Source: Auanema rhodensis (Eukaryota; Nematoda; Chromadorea; Rhabditida; Rhabditidae). From it: a DNA stretch of 64,000 bases. The notes beneath the pieces were generated by a model. It was not told the origin of the DNA, ran no database searches, and worked only from the letters and a program-made list of their open reading frames with translations. The translations under genes were made by a program, and so were the position numbers. Shown in pieces: positions 25,701 to 39,051 of the stretch. The number at the start of each line of letters is the position of its first letter. Position 1 is the first letter of the stretch. The DNA lies in assembly GCA_964057225.1 (NCBI GenBank), contig OZ059894.1, positions 13,774,131-13,838,130 on the forward strand, written 5' to 3'.

Positions 25701-28383
25701 CATCCCGCTCACACGATTTTCCCTACAATATTTTAGAATTATATCCTTGAATTTGCTCTTTAAATGTTTATACAGATATATGAAAGATTTATGTACATAT
25801 TAAAAGTTTTTTTTAATATTCTAAACGATCACAGATTCGCTTTTTCTGTATTTTCCCAGAGACTTCATTGATACAGCGAGTAACCGTCTATTCAAACACC
25901 ATTCTTTGCACAAAAAGGACTTTCTTGATCAAAAATCATAAAAAAGGCGAAAAGATAAATCTAGCTACTTGAAAAGGTCACTTGCTTGCTTCAAATTACA
26001 TATATTAACGCTTTGAAGTCCAAATACTTACTAGTGCTTTGACGTCATCGTCACATTCCCACTCATCACAACACCTTCCAGGATTTCCATTTCCTTTTCG
26101 AATAATTTTTAATTTTTTGCCTTCTGGACAAACGGCTGGTCGACATTCAGATGCTCGACAACGACATCTAAACAAATTTAAATCAGGTTTATACGTGATA
26201 TTCTCACAGGAAAATATATATCTTACCCAGGGCGAACCGGACAACATCCGCCTAGTGGAACATGCTCAGCTGGTCTGATACTGTCAGCTGGGCAGTCAAC
26301 TCCTTCATTCTCGTCCAGTGGCAATGGGGGGCAGTGAACAGACGCACATTCTGATTCTGAAACAAAAAAATTTTTATACATTAGTATAATATTAACTCAC
26401 GTCTCTCCCTACACTCAAAAACATCACAACATCTTCCTGGTTCTGCTCGTCCATCTTCTACAAGCACTCGCTTCTTTCCATCTTCACAAGTGGGCACAAG
26501 TGATTCGCATTTCTAAAGACAAGCACACTTTTGTTTCTCTCAAATTAAATTTTTACGAGAATAAATGGACAGAAAGCCCAAGTTTCTCTCTTGATATGGA
26601 CAATCTCACCTGTTGATCACAGTGGCAAGTACCTGGCTGACCACAACATTCTCCTGAAGGAGGAGGTAGAATAACCAATCGTGAATCAAATGGACAATTA
26701 GGATGGAAAACAACAGAACAATTAGCTTTTAAGCATTTAGATGATGGATCTAAAAGGGCAATTAAAAAAAATGATATCTATGAATATGAAAAGATAAGTT
26801 TTAGTAGGATAATAGAGTTCAGATGATCTCCTATTCATATCATATTCAAACATTTTTACATTTTAATCTTACAGTAAATAAGTAAGATTTTAGCTATGCA
26901 TCATATAATATGCATACGAATATTTAAATCCCTAAAAGAAGTTATTTTTATCCGATAAATATATACTACAACAACGTTTTTTTTAATTTTTTTTGAAGTG
27001 TTTCAACCTTTTCATAACACAGTTCTCTGTTTTTTTTAAACGAAACAAAATAAATGAATAGAGTACGATTTTTCCCGTCAATTGTTAACTAAGTGCTTCC
27101 CCACAATCATATCTAACATGTTGAAAAGAGAGTTTTGTGACTTGGCAAGTAAGTCTTCGCCCCCTTTTGCTCTCACACAAAGTCTATTTGCTCGAAGCTC
27201 TGTCGTTTGTTTCACAGTCAACCTGCCTTGCATGTCGTGCTCTTTTCCCCTTCATTCTATCCTCATTTCATCTCACTCATTGCTCTCTTCTTTTCCCCTG
27301 TTTTTCGGTTATCGCTTTACCCAAACAAAGCTAGAATAATTCGCAATCTTTGATTCTCACCTACTTACACATACCTTATAAGGCAAAAGAAAAAACATAA
27401 AAGAATCAAATACACGAGATTCATACAACAAAATACTTATCCTATTATTAATATTCAAACATTTCTACAAACATTTCATCTGAAGGTCATTTTTCTCAAC
27501 GAAGAGTATCGGAAAACTTTTATTTGCAAAGTACCGCATGAGGAGCTAAGAAATTATTCTCAAACAGAAGCTAAATTACTAATTTTCCTATGAGAAATTA
27601 ATTTGATCACTCATAACGTTTTTATGTTGAGTTGGAAAACTAAACTTTATGCTCAGAGAGTTGTGCCAGCTAAAGCATGACTGATCAAAGTAAACACAGA
27701 CAGTAAGAAAAGTGAAAGCAGATCCTGCTTTCAAGTACACTGCACACATGGGAATGTAATCGTAAAAAAAGAAAAAATGATGGAAATCCTTGCTTAAAAA
27801 TTCAGCATATGCTCCAGCTTAAATATAAAGCATAAATGGTTACATAAGTACTTTTATCCAAAATATATTTAAGTAATAAAAATTAATTTCAGGTTTAAAA
27901 AACAATTATCAAGCTTGATGGGTGAAAAACTATAGATAATTTGTGTTATTGTATGCCATAAATGACAGAAAAATTACTTACAATTAATAGAAAACATATA
28001 ATTTTTATAGAAAATTACATGTGTCCCTAAAAATTTTTAGGTGATGAAGGGCCAGGAAAGGTACAATATGTAATTGTATACTACTTCATCGTAATTATAA
28101 TGGCCTCTCTAGTTAAATACTAAAGAAATTGCCCTTATACATGTGCACTAAACTAGAAAACAAACTACGTTTTTGCTGTAAAATTGTTAAAAACAAATAT
28201 ATTTTCTTATATTATATGTACTGTTGTCAATTAAGTTAAATCATGAACATTATCAAACCGATATGGATACATAGATACTTAGATAGGTTGAACTCTATGA
28301 GAGACAAAATCAGAGTAAAAAAGAATACAGAGAGAAATGAATATAAAGAGAGAGGGAAAGAGAGAGAGAAAGAAAGGGAGAGA

Positions 28384-28415
<32 letters not shown>

Positions 28416-31062
28416 TATTCGGCAAATATTTTCTGCTTTATTGGTCAATTTTGGATGACCATTATTCTAGACAGCTATTCTATTTCATGTAACTAAGTTG
28501 TAGAACATACGAGAAAAACAATTTGAGTTTTGAGAGGAATCACAAATGTAGTTGTAATAGTAAATTCAATTAGTAGTAAACAGAATTAGTTAGATATGTG
28601 TATATTAGGTTATGTGTACATAAATGAAAAGATTTAAAGCTTTTCAATTAGATATTCAATGAAAAAAGATATAGCATTCAAGTTTTTCATAAATATTTCT
28701 ATTGTATTAAATTGAACAAAAACTGAACAAACTATATGTATAATTAGGAAGAATAACATTTGTTTTTTTTAAATTTTAATTGACTTATATTATACTATTA
28801 TAAGTTAACTACTAATTTGCACGAGATGTTACATTTTATGAGTTTAAAGATCTTTTTTTTTGAGTATGTACAACTCTAAGCTATTAAAGCATTCATTTCA
28901 CAAAAAATATCTTGGGAATTATTGAAATATGAGTCAGGATAAGCATATAATTCTCAAATTGAATTAACGTTTCACCAAAAATTGTCTTTTTATGTACCGC
29001 CTGATCCAGAATGTATTCAAAACTATCCCCATAAAAACTCTTGGGATAACCTATTCTGCCAATAAATATTGAAACCAAACACGAGATAGCCTTCTGGAGC
29101 AATTTGACACGCCATCTATAGGCTAGCAAAGGCTTAAATTTCTAGTCCCAGACAATAGAAATAGAAAAATGAAAAACGCTTTGAAAACTGTCTATTATTT
29201 TAACTCGAAATGATGTGAAAAATTAAAAAATGGAAATTAATAAACATACCGACACATACGCCATATTCATCATTATCATTCAGTTGTTGGCATATGAGGT
29301 TTGCAGAGCAAACGCCAGCAGATGATCCACATTTTTCTCCTACTGACCTAACACATACCTGTAAAAAATAATTTTTATAATATAATATTAGTTTTTTTTT
29401 TTGTAATTTTGTGTAAATTTTCTATAAGAATTAATTCAGCTTTAGATTTATCCGTTTTAATCATTTGTTTAAATTCGATTTTTTTTTATTTTCGATGTTT
29501 GCTCCATCTAACGGCTTCCATGTCATTTGCAGAACACTTGTTTAAATTTTCAAAATGCGACATCAGGTGATGTCTGAAAATGAAGTTTTTCCCAATGTGG
29601 ACTATCCGACGGGTTCAATTCATGCAGCTCTTCAAGGAAAGGAAAAGCGAAGCCGGCTGAACGGTTCTTGAGTGGTTGATCTGCTCCGTCGGATTTCATC
29701 GATCTCTCCCCGTCTCTCTCTATGTCAATCTCTCCCTTTTTAAACCTTTTTAGACATCTTTGTTTCATTTTTCTGTTTTTCTAATACAAATAAAATGGAT
29801 AGAAACATTACAAAATAATAAAATATATAATATACTTACGTGTTACGTGAGATTTAACGTGTGTTACAGTTGTTCACGTCACGTAAATATTATTAAATGA
29901 ATAGAGTTACCATGCTGATCATGCAGAACGGTTATTTTGCCTTGAATTTCTCACATTATCTATACCATTCTCACAGTTTTTCTATAATTCATTCAATTCT
30001 TCTTAGAAGTTATTCTAACCCCTTGCTAGACACTGTTTTACTTCTCGTCTTCATCAGCTTCTTGTACCCCAATACAAATTGCTGCGATCGTCGTCATTGT
30101 CTACAGTGAGTTTGACGATGAGACGCACATACACTCTCTTCGGGAAGCACAAGGATCAAGTTCGAGCGGAGAAACAGAGAGAGAGTATAGAACAGATTGC
30201 AAAAAAAGTTCGAAAAGAGCAAGACAAGAATAGAGAGAGGGGGAATAGGGCATAGAGGAGAAGCAGCTCTTCCTGCAACTGCTCTTTCTCCTCATTCTCG
30301 TTCTTGTCGTCCTTCTCTTACATCAACCTCACTAGCCATACACCTATGTCTCTTCTGTATTTCGATAAAGGGATTAAGACGAAAGCTGCTCCTCGAGAAG
30401 CAAGACACTATTTGACTGGAGAAGTTGAAGACAAAAGTTTTTTTCGAAAAGGACAAGGAAATGATAAAACTAACTTTAATCTAGTTATGCTCTCAAAAAA
30501 ATCAAGAATTTATACTTATTCTGTCCAATTATCCATAAACATTCCAGTTTTTAGTTTTCGTCTTAGTTGCGAAGTGAGTACAGAATACGCTATTTCGAAT
30601 CTTTTCGGAAATTCCGAACTCGAAGTAAAAATTCACAGTAAATAGAACGAAATGGCTGATTCTTTCAAAGAAATAGTAGAAAAGCTCAAAAAACTGCTTT
30701 TGTATATAGTAAAGAATCCAATGTTATACTAATAAATGATTTATACGTATGTATGAGAATACACCTACCGGACAACATTTACACTGATCCAAGACCGTCA
30801 ATTCACATTCGGGCTCTGGACATTCTGGACACGGGCTCGGACATACTACTTGATGTCTCAGATGATCTAATGCGTATGGCAGAACATCTTTTTTTACTTG
30901 AGATGAAGACAGAATGAGATCATGCGATACTTCGAATGAAGAATCTGCTTCTGCTGAAGTCAGTGACGACGTCAGAAGTTCAGATGCAACGAAGCCAGAT
31001 GGCAAAATGTACAGGCTGACGACTGCCAGGTACAGCAGTAGCCAGCTTGGACGGCTGGACAT
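22756..31062 (-). CDS. CRIM1: CRIM1-like cysteine-rich transmembrane BMP regulator
   Basis: Type I membrane protein, 976 aa (human CRIM1 1036 aa). CRIM1 and C. elegans CRM-1 modulate BMP/TGF-beta ligands outside the cell. 24 coding exons join without frame conflict; exon 1 is 31062-30769, exon 2 29358-29250, exon 3 26749-26610, then small exons to 22882-22756. Order: signal peptide (1-25), IGFBP-type Cys cluster (about 70-135, CPSPCPECPEPEC then CKCCPVC), paired CCD.(F/W)EC modules (135-310), two VWC domains (310-430), three antistasin-like repeats (about 440-532, pattern C..C..G.....GC..C.C), four VWC domains (565-835, each ending CCP.C), a membrane span (about 853-877, FVGLTLLAFLSVLGLLVLLL) and a Ser-rich tail of about 100 aa. 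Two long introns (1.4 and 2.5 kb) separate exons 1-3. The Met at 31062 is preferred because a clean signal peptide follows. An in-frame upstream Met at 31242 is possible. Confidence 0.95.
25324..25380. repeat. ACGT-rich inverted-repeat cluster in a CRIM1 intron
   Basis: Lies in the CRIM1 intron between the exons ending at 25406 and starting at 25264. It carries TTCACGTA, then the arms ATTCACGTAA (25351-25360) and TTACGTGTAAT (25370-25380) around a 9-nt loop. The same words recur at other noncoding sites in the window. Confidence 0.5.
28328..28415. repeat. GA-rich microsatellite in CRIM1 intron 2
   Basis: Imperfect GA/GGA/GAA tract ending in about 15 pure GA units. It sits inside the 2.5-kb intron between CRIM1 exons 2 and 3. 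Confidence 0.93.
29836..29887. repeat. ACGTG cluster with inverted arms in CRIM1 intron 1
   Basis: Five ACGTG-type words in 52 bp. The left arm TTACGTGTTACGTGA (29836-29850) and right arm TCACGTCACGTAA are near-complementary, so the block can fold. It sits 0.5 kb into intron 1 from exon 2. It could be a bZIP/bHLH binding cluster or a remnant of a short mobile hairpin. Function is unknown. Confidence 0.5.
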
Positions 31063-31242
31063 GCTGGTAAGGTCTTCAGGATGGTGATGATGACGACGTG
31101 AGAACGACGACTGCGACGTCGGCGACGACGACGACGATTCGGAGGTCGCGGCGCATCCGCGGCGCGTCACCGCAGATGCGACGACGCGCAGATGTCTGTG
31201 TCTCCGCAAACGATTAGCTATTTCGCTACTGGCTCCACCCAC
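31063..31242. promoter_or_regulatory. CpG-rich CRIM1 5' leader / proximal promoter
   Basis: Strikingly GC- and CpG-rich for this window, with many CGACG and GCGCG words between about 31095 and 31190. It lies directly upstream of the chosen CRIM1 start and is open in frame with it for 60 codons up to an ATG at 31242. Either a 5' UTR/promoter or an N-terminal extension rich in Arg, Ser and His. Since that would bury the signal peptide, UTR is more likely. TTACCAG, an acceptor-like word, ends one base before the chosen ATG. Confidence 0.5.
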
Positions 31243-34200
31243 TGCGATCAGAAGGAGGAGTTAGAGCAGCTCAACAGAAGAAGAGGCGGACCTTCGGACA
31301 CCCAGTGGACACTGAAATCTAGATTTGATATGCTAGAGGGTTATCATACTAGGTTGGAAATAAGAAAAAGCAACTTACGACGTGAAATGCTTTTAGCTTC
31401 GTATTAAAGCTATTGTGAGCTTCAGTTGAATTATCTGCGGAACTACAAGTTCCACTGCGATAGCGAAGTAAAAGTCGGATTCGAGCTTAAGCTAATAATT
31501 AAGATACGACGGTTGCAGTTGGTAATATCGGATGTGCAAACTGCAACTTGCTATTTAAATCGCGATTATATTGGAAAATGTAGATCTGAAAGTAAGCGAT
31601 TATAAAAAATCTGTTCAATTATAATAGAAATATAGAAATATAGAGATAACAACTGAAGTAATATCAGAAAACAAGAAGAATTCTTCAAGAATAATGATGA
31701 AGAACACGATGCTCATAGAGAAAATAGATGGTTTGTAATATCTTAAAGTAGTTCTTGAATAGATCAAGAAACACAAACGATTACTAAACATTCCAAAGAT
31801 TTTCCGTTCATCTACAGAACATCAAATACTGGAATACCAGAGAAAAGGGTAGGTATGATTTGAGTGGAAAAAATACACCTTGACTCAGCATTTTCGCATC
31901 ATTTCTGTATTTTCACTTGTTCTTATGTACTGATAAAGTAGTTTTTTTCATGTGATTATGTTCATGTCAGCTGTTTACATAGAAAACTAAATACTTAGAA
32001 TTGTATAACATATATACACATACATATAGATAGATAGATAGCTAGGTTATAAAACTATATCTAAGAGATGTAAGTTTTCGGATGTAACATAGAGAATTCA
32101 CAAAGAATTTCAGGTATGTGCGTTCAGATTTTTTTGGCAGAAATATAATCAAGAATAATAAAAACGTCAAAGAGATTGAGCAATATATAGGAGAGATGGC
32201 GCGAGAGAGTAAAAGAAAAACAAATGTTGTCATTATCCTTATATGTACAACTTTTTGGAAAAATTCAAAATTTGAATGAATCATCGTGAATGTTATTTGG
32301 AACGAAAAGAATGGAATGCAAAAGTGAGTGGGATATCCTTCTTTCGAACAACTGCTGGTGAACATTTTCATGAAAATCAGCTGCTTTTGTTTGAGAAACA
32401 TACATAAAGAGTATGAAGAAAATGCATAAAAAAAATGAAAAAGAGAGAAGGAACTCAAGGCAAAAGAAAGAAAATCGCGGAGTAAAGTTAAAGGAAGCAA
32501 ACGATCAAATAAATAGAAAAAAATAATCGAATACTCTATATACATATGTATAGACATATGTATATATGATTGTATAATCACATTCACATTTTATATTTGA
32601 AATAGAGATTGCTGACAAAAAAAAAATCAAAAAAAGTTGCTAAATTTAGATGGCATGTACATGGAACGTTCGCCACGAGGAACATTTTCGTGAAGTAATA
32701 CAACTAAAAAAGTCAATCCAGATTTTACAAACAATCATATATTCCATATGTGTGGTTGATCAGCTGTCAAATACTGCTGAAAATCAAATAGAAAACTGTT
32801 TTAGAAATAGTTAATTTAGCAATAGTCTGATGATGTCAACATTTTAGCAGCCTTGATGATAATATGATAATCCATCTAGTCAGAATAAAAAAGATTTTTT
32901 CGATGAACAGAAGAAAAATATTTGAAATATTTAAAGAATTGAGAGTTAAAAAAATGAAAAAAAAACATGGGTATGATGACTAGTTCATGTTTATATAAAA
33001 TATCATTTAAAATAGGAAATAAATTAACATTAAATTACATTTATATTACGATAAGGAGATGAATTTCAAATTTTAATAGCTTATAGAGCACTTTTTTTAC
33101 AAATAGTAAATAAAATAAAATTGTTTTGTTTGAAATCATGAAATAAATCTATCAATCTGATTTGCTGGTGAATGAAAAATGCTGAAAAGCTGTGATAAAG
33201 AATGATGGCAGGAAAAGAGAGCGGGAAATAAGATAATAGAAAACTAACTGACCATTCTATTTCTCTGTCTGCTTTTGCACAGCAAGAAATTATTTTGAGA
33301 ACTCTTATTTCTCGATAAAAGATGAAACAGAATGAGGTATGTGATATCTTTATGTTCAAAGAAATATCAAAAAGAGTGTTTAATCTTAAAACTGTTTACA
33401 ATTTCAGTTGTATTAAGATAAGAAAAGAAAAAAATCAAAACCACGTGCTTTACGAAGAGCCAAGACGTGAAAATACGTGAAAACGATCAATGTATCCAAT
33501 CTCATTTCGTTACTTCAAAACGATGATAGCGGTTGCATTTAAATACTGAATACTCTTTCTTTTATTAATTTTCATTTCAATGGATTATTTAGTTGAGAAT
33601 AAAACCCATTAATCTTATCAGGTGAGTACAAAATACTAAAACATTCACAAAATACCGATTATACTTACTTAAAAAATTACATATATAGTAAATATTTGAT
33701 CAATATATCTATATATCTATATTATATTATTTTGTTTTTAATATTTATTATACTTTATTCATTTATTGATTTTACAAAAATGATCTATTTTTCTTTTTGA
33801 TCCATAAATAATTAAATAGTCGTAGTTGTATGTTAAAGAATAAATAATGAGAATAAATGACAAGAATAGTATCTGATGCTAGTTTGAAGTCACAAATTAG
33901 CAGATGCACCATATGTATATTATCTTAATTGAGATTATATAGAATAAGGTTGAGGATTAGTCAATTAGAATACAGGATTAGCTATGAGCTAATAAGCATG
34001 GTGAGCATGAACTTCTATTGAAAAGATATTAAATATAGACAAAGATGAATCTTTCAATTTATGAAAAACTTAAATTATAAACAACTTTATTGAGAAAACC
34101 TCTCCTTATAAAAGATTGAGAAGATATAATTTCAAAGAAATGGTTGTACTTTTTAAACAATGAGCTTACTAGTCTAATCCCAATCGATTCAACAATAAGC

Positions 34201-35536
34201 TTTTTGAAGCATTTTCTCATCTTTTTTTGACTAATAGAATACTTTTGTGATTGAATACTACATATCTAACAGAACGATAGGTGAGATTAATGATTAGTTG
34301 ATTGTTGATGAGGTAGATTTTCTATGTTGAGGGTTAAGAAAATAGAAAAGTTTTCATCTAAAATAGCCGTACAAGACTTATAAGATGATCGATCATTTAT
34401 AGATAGAAGAAAACCAGTTCTAAAAATGACATAGGGGGGAATACTTTTCTTTTAAATACGGTATGTTAAATCGTACTTATAGTATTATTACATGAATTTG
34501 ATGATGTAGGTCGTTAGAACATCAACAATAAACGAATCTGAATATTCAACATGTCATCTGAATATCAACAGCAATATGTATTCTCATAATAAATTAATGA
34601 TATCTGATAGAAAATAGCGAGAATGTCAACACATTAGATCATTTTTTATCAATGAAAACTTTTTTCCGTAAGTGCGAAAAAAGAAATTTCAAAAAAAAAT
34701 ATTAGAAAAACTGATTATTACGAATGAGAACATTGAAGATGGCGGAACAAATTTTTTCTTTATTAAAGAATAAAATAAGAAGCTTTTGAAATTCTATTCA
34801 TATGTTAGTTATAAAACGTTAATCGTAATCATAAAGTACTAAAAAAATAATTAAATTGAAATGTATTATATTATATTTCTTCTAATATAGTACAACTAAT
34901 CACAAACTCAGAATATACAACTAAGATATGAGTAGAGCTGTCACAATATTCCAGATGTAGTACTTGATAAGGAATGTCCAAGCTATATGTCAGTCAAAAA
35001 TTAAAAAAAAGGTCCCTATAATACGTAGACATAGAAATTGATCATTTTCAGTGATAAGGAGGTGGAAAGTTCAATATTTTTTATACGACAACTTCCGCTG
35101 AGCTTAATAAAAAAAGGTAATTTTGAGTGATTAATTAGTAAAAAATGAGAAGATTTTTCCAATCAAAATGAAGTTTAAAATGGATTTCACAAAAAAGTTC
35201 ATTCTTGTACACATCGGGAGTGTTCATTGAGTTTAGGAAATAGGAATATTGAACAAACAGCTGCTAAGCCTTCCGTAAGATAGGCATTAAATAGAATGAA
35301 AAACTTGATGAAGTTTCAAGTTGTTACAGAAAATTATAAACAAGTTTAACATATAGTAAAGTTCAGCTTAATTTAATGAATTGTTCAAAACAATTAAGCA
35401 ATTAGACGACAAAAAACAATAATAGAGAGAGAAAATTAAAAACATTTGATGATATCTTAGAGATATGTAACGGAATTGCTCAATAGTGGTCAGAATATTA
35501 GGAAAGCTTTCAAATTAGATAAAGAATAAAAATAAA

Positions 35537-35598
35537 GATGATAATGACGATGAGGATGATGACGATGCGTTGACGATGACGATGAAGATGATCTTCAA
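35537..35598. repeat. GATGAC/GATGAT low-complexity run
   Basis: Imperfect trinucleotide-type repeat (GAT, GAC, GAG units). No stop-free acidic exon with splice sites could be built around it, so it is treated as noncoding. Confidence 0.75.
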
Positions 35599-37484
35599 GA
35601 GGAATATGAGCTTGCCACTGGAAACAGACAAATCCGGTTGTTATCAACGTAGGTCAACTTTCTTTCATTTGCAATTATGTCACAATTTTTCAATTCTGAT
35701 GAAAAGATCCGAATGTTTTATACTTGAATGTTAGGAAAAACGTGATTTATTTGTTTTTAATTTATTTAAATCAAATAAATGGCGCTTTTTTCATCCTCTT
35801 CATGAATGTTCACTTCTAACTGTTAAGTGAAAAACATAGAAAAAGTCGGATAGAAAACTGTGAAGAATTTGGGTGGGGCGCCCACATCGGGACGTTGATT
35901 TTACGTTAAAAATGCGATCTTGCCATGAAAAGTAGGTGATTTGGTAAGAGGGGGATGATAGGGTCAAGTAATTGATTATGTTACAAACAGACATTACGTC
36001 TCCAATTAAGTATTTTTACACAAAAAGCTTCAGGCATCAATAAGTTTACTTGTTTTCAAATTCTGTAGTTGAATGTCGATTATGAGAGAAAGATACAGAG
36101 AACAAGAGAAAGGAACAAAAAAATTGCAACAAAAATGAACAGAGTGATGGTAAAATGAATAATTAGCTCAATTTCTATGAATCTGTGTACAAATGCTGGT
36201 GCACTTTACGAATGTGATGAAGATTCAGATGACGAGTGTTCAAGGACGGAAGCACCAACAAATAAGTGATTTGTCTTCCTTCTTTCCAGTTAATCCTTTA
36301 TTTCATTAGAAAAATTATAGAAAAACTCTTAATAGTTAAGAAAACAAACAAGAAATCTTTTTTTCTCTTTAAAAATACTATAAATTCTGATTCATGCTCG
36401 TTGGGTGAGATTAGAAATCCGATAAATATTATGTTAGCGATAGAGTATCGAAATTCCGGAACAAAATCTTGACTGAAACAAGAACAATATGTCATAAAAA
36501 TGGAATATTGTTCAATAAAATGGTCTTGGATAGCTTTTGCAACAAATATTTATGTTTTTTGTTTTTTAAATGCATTATTTGCGAAAATAATTTCGCAATG
36601 AGTATTAACCTTTTTTGAAAAATATTTCTGATACATTTTTTTGAGAAAGTGCAATCAAGGTATAGCACAAAACTAGACACATACATATATCATATTTTCC
36701 GAAATAACCGAAATATTTTGACGGATCGTTTTTGGTACAACAAAAAACGAAAAAAAAAGAAAAAGATATAGCACAACGATAATAATGTTTTTCAGCTCAA
36801 GGAAATAAGAAAAATATTCTTTTCAATGACAACAGATGATAATACGGTTAGAAATTGTTATATAAAATCTAGTCTTCTTTCAGCATTTAAGTAAGAGAAA
36901 TCATATGGGCAAATACAATAGTAAATAGTATTTAGGACTATCTTTCATCATTATTTCATAACAAATTGCACCAGAACGACGATGAAAGAAGATGATGGCG
37001 ATTATAAAGAAAAATAAGATGAATGTGAAGATGATACCAATGAAGTGATAGTTGAAACGATTGTACGTATGGATGCTTCTGTTGTTCCATTCGCTCATCC
37101 GACAATCAGATCACTATGACATCGGGTAGACAAGGTTATCCAACTTGGATAGGTCAGAACCTTATATAATAAAGAAAATTGATATGAATTACATTAATAT
37201 TTCAATATTTTTTTTAGATTTTCAAGATTTTTGTCTGCTCAATAAGCAGAAAAATAAAAGAAAAAAACTTAAAATACGAAATAGACATATGAACAAACAG
37301 TTTATTGATCATGAATGAAGCTCATAAAATACCGTCGAAATGCCTCAAAGTGTCAAACAGTTCATATTTACGAGACAATACGACTAAGAGTTTGTACGAC
37401 CTACACACATTTTATTTTTTCCTCACTAAATTATTGACAGTTTTTCCTTAACTTTAGAGCTAGGACAGGCGATGCAAATAGTTT

Positions 37485-37520
37485 CACGTGAGTCACGTGC
37501 ATGATTACTCACTTACGTAA
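37485..37520. promoter_or_regulatory. Double E-box plus TTACGTAA
   Basis: CACGTG at 37485-37490 and again at 37494-37499, three bases apart, followed by palindromic TTACGTAA at 37513-37520. Such words bind bHLH and bZIP factors. It is 1.5 kb past the ARP2 3' end with no nearby start codon, so a regulatory role is speculative. Confidence 0.35.
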
Positions 37521-39051
37521 CTTCATTTTGAAAACATGTTGAAGCTCAACCGGTTGCTTTTCATTTCTCGTCCTTTAGTCCTCACTTATAAGGTTGATTA
37601 CCGAAAAAATACATTTACATGGAAATTTAAAGAAATAATATTATTGACGAATAATATAATTGATCATTAATTTAATGCATTAAGCCGCAAAAGGGACGAA
37701 AAAAGATTAATGCATTTCTTATCTTCTTAACATAAACATCAAATTTTGACAATGACATTAAGAGGAAAATACAAATGGATTGAAAAAAACAGAAACAGTT
37801 CAAAAACAAGAATAAATTATATTATTCTCTGTCATTCAAATACAAGTGTCTTAATATAGTCTATTTAGCCTATGTAAGAGGTCTACGACAGAAATAAGAT
37901 AAACTAGAAGATGTTCTGAAAGATAGAGACAAGAAAGAAAGATGGGAGAAAGCTTTGCCTATCACTAAGCGAGAGATCGCCTGTGCAAATTGGACTATAC
38001 CTCATTGATGTGACCTTCATGACCGTATAGGAAGTCGTTATATGCAAACGATTTGGAGAAACAGGTGAATGTTCAGACTTGATATTTCAATGAAATAAAT
38101 GTAAATCTGACGATTTATGTCATGAAAAACCTTATGCAAACGTTTCAAGCTTCAAATAGTTAAGCTGAAAATTCTTCAACCGGAAAGCAGCATATATCAC
38201 GAAGAACAGATGCAAAATGATAGGAAGAGTTTAGTGAACGAAATGGATGAAATGTTTAGAAACACATTGGTTCGAAGAGAAACGGGAAAAAAGTAACGAA
38301 AAACGGACCCCTGTGAATCACGGAATCGGCTTCGTACACTACAGAGCAGACGAAACAAACCAGAAAAGTATCGGTGATTAGAATGTTCCAAGGAATCTAG
38401 AATAGATTACGTAATGGTTTCATTCATAGTCAAGCTGGTAATAAATAAGAATAGGTATACATACAACAAGCAATGTCTAACAACTGCTATATTGTACTAG
38501 ATATTGTACCAGACAGCGAATAAAATATTTTCAACATAGCTTCAATATCTGGCCTTCAAGACGTCTGAGTGATTCATCTGATGAGAAAACCGTTGAATCT
38601 GAGATTACATTGGTCGGGTCGACATTGATCTCCAATTTTCTTCAATCTTTCTTCCATATACAGAAGACGAGGCAGACATGTTCAATGACTCTCATTAGAA
38701 TAAAACGATGGCCTCAATATTGACATGGCGTGGATGTACACGCAACGACTGGGTATCAATCACCAGAGCACAAACAAATGCGACACTATTTTAGGAAAGA
38801 TTTTACAAAGCAATTTACGAAATTAAAAAGTGCATACCACCGTCTTTTCATAATACATAAACTATACAAATGAATAATTAACTATGAATGAAAAATAAAT
38901 ACGATAAAGCACAACGTGGGACACAAAAAAATTCCGGACCGCGTGATAAGCAGAACACGCATTATTTAAGAGCTTTAGTAATGAGCATGGACAAGTGAAA
39001 CGTTTAGCAAAATTAAATTATATAAATAACAACAGTTTATAAGAAAATAGT

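Larger units (their letters stand above)
31243..39051. other. 7.8-kb gene-free region between CRIM1 and ARP2
   Basis: Left side is CRIM1 upstream DNA, right side the ARP2 3' flank. No exon chain found. Present are an AGAT run (32028-32040), ACGTG words near 33441-33482, a GATGAC low-complexity run (35537-35598), and a double E-box with a TTACGTAA (37485-37520). The longest open frame (181 codons, 32042-32587, minus) is Phe/Ser/Leu-rich and lacks any family signal. Confidence 0.5.

Noticed and set aside
29550-29768. 72-codon open frame in CRIM1 intron 1
   Set aside because: Looks protein-like in composition, but CRIM1 exon 1 and exon 2 join in phase without it and it has no known motif.
32042-32587. 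181-codon minus-strand open frame
   Set aside because: Longest open frame in the 31-39 kb region, but dominated by Phe, Ser, Leu and Ile from purine-rich complementary DNA, with no domain, no splice context and an atypical composition. Treated as chance.
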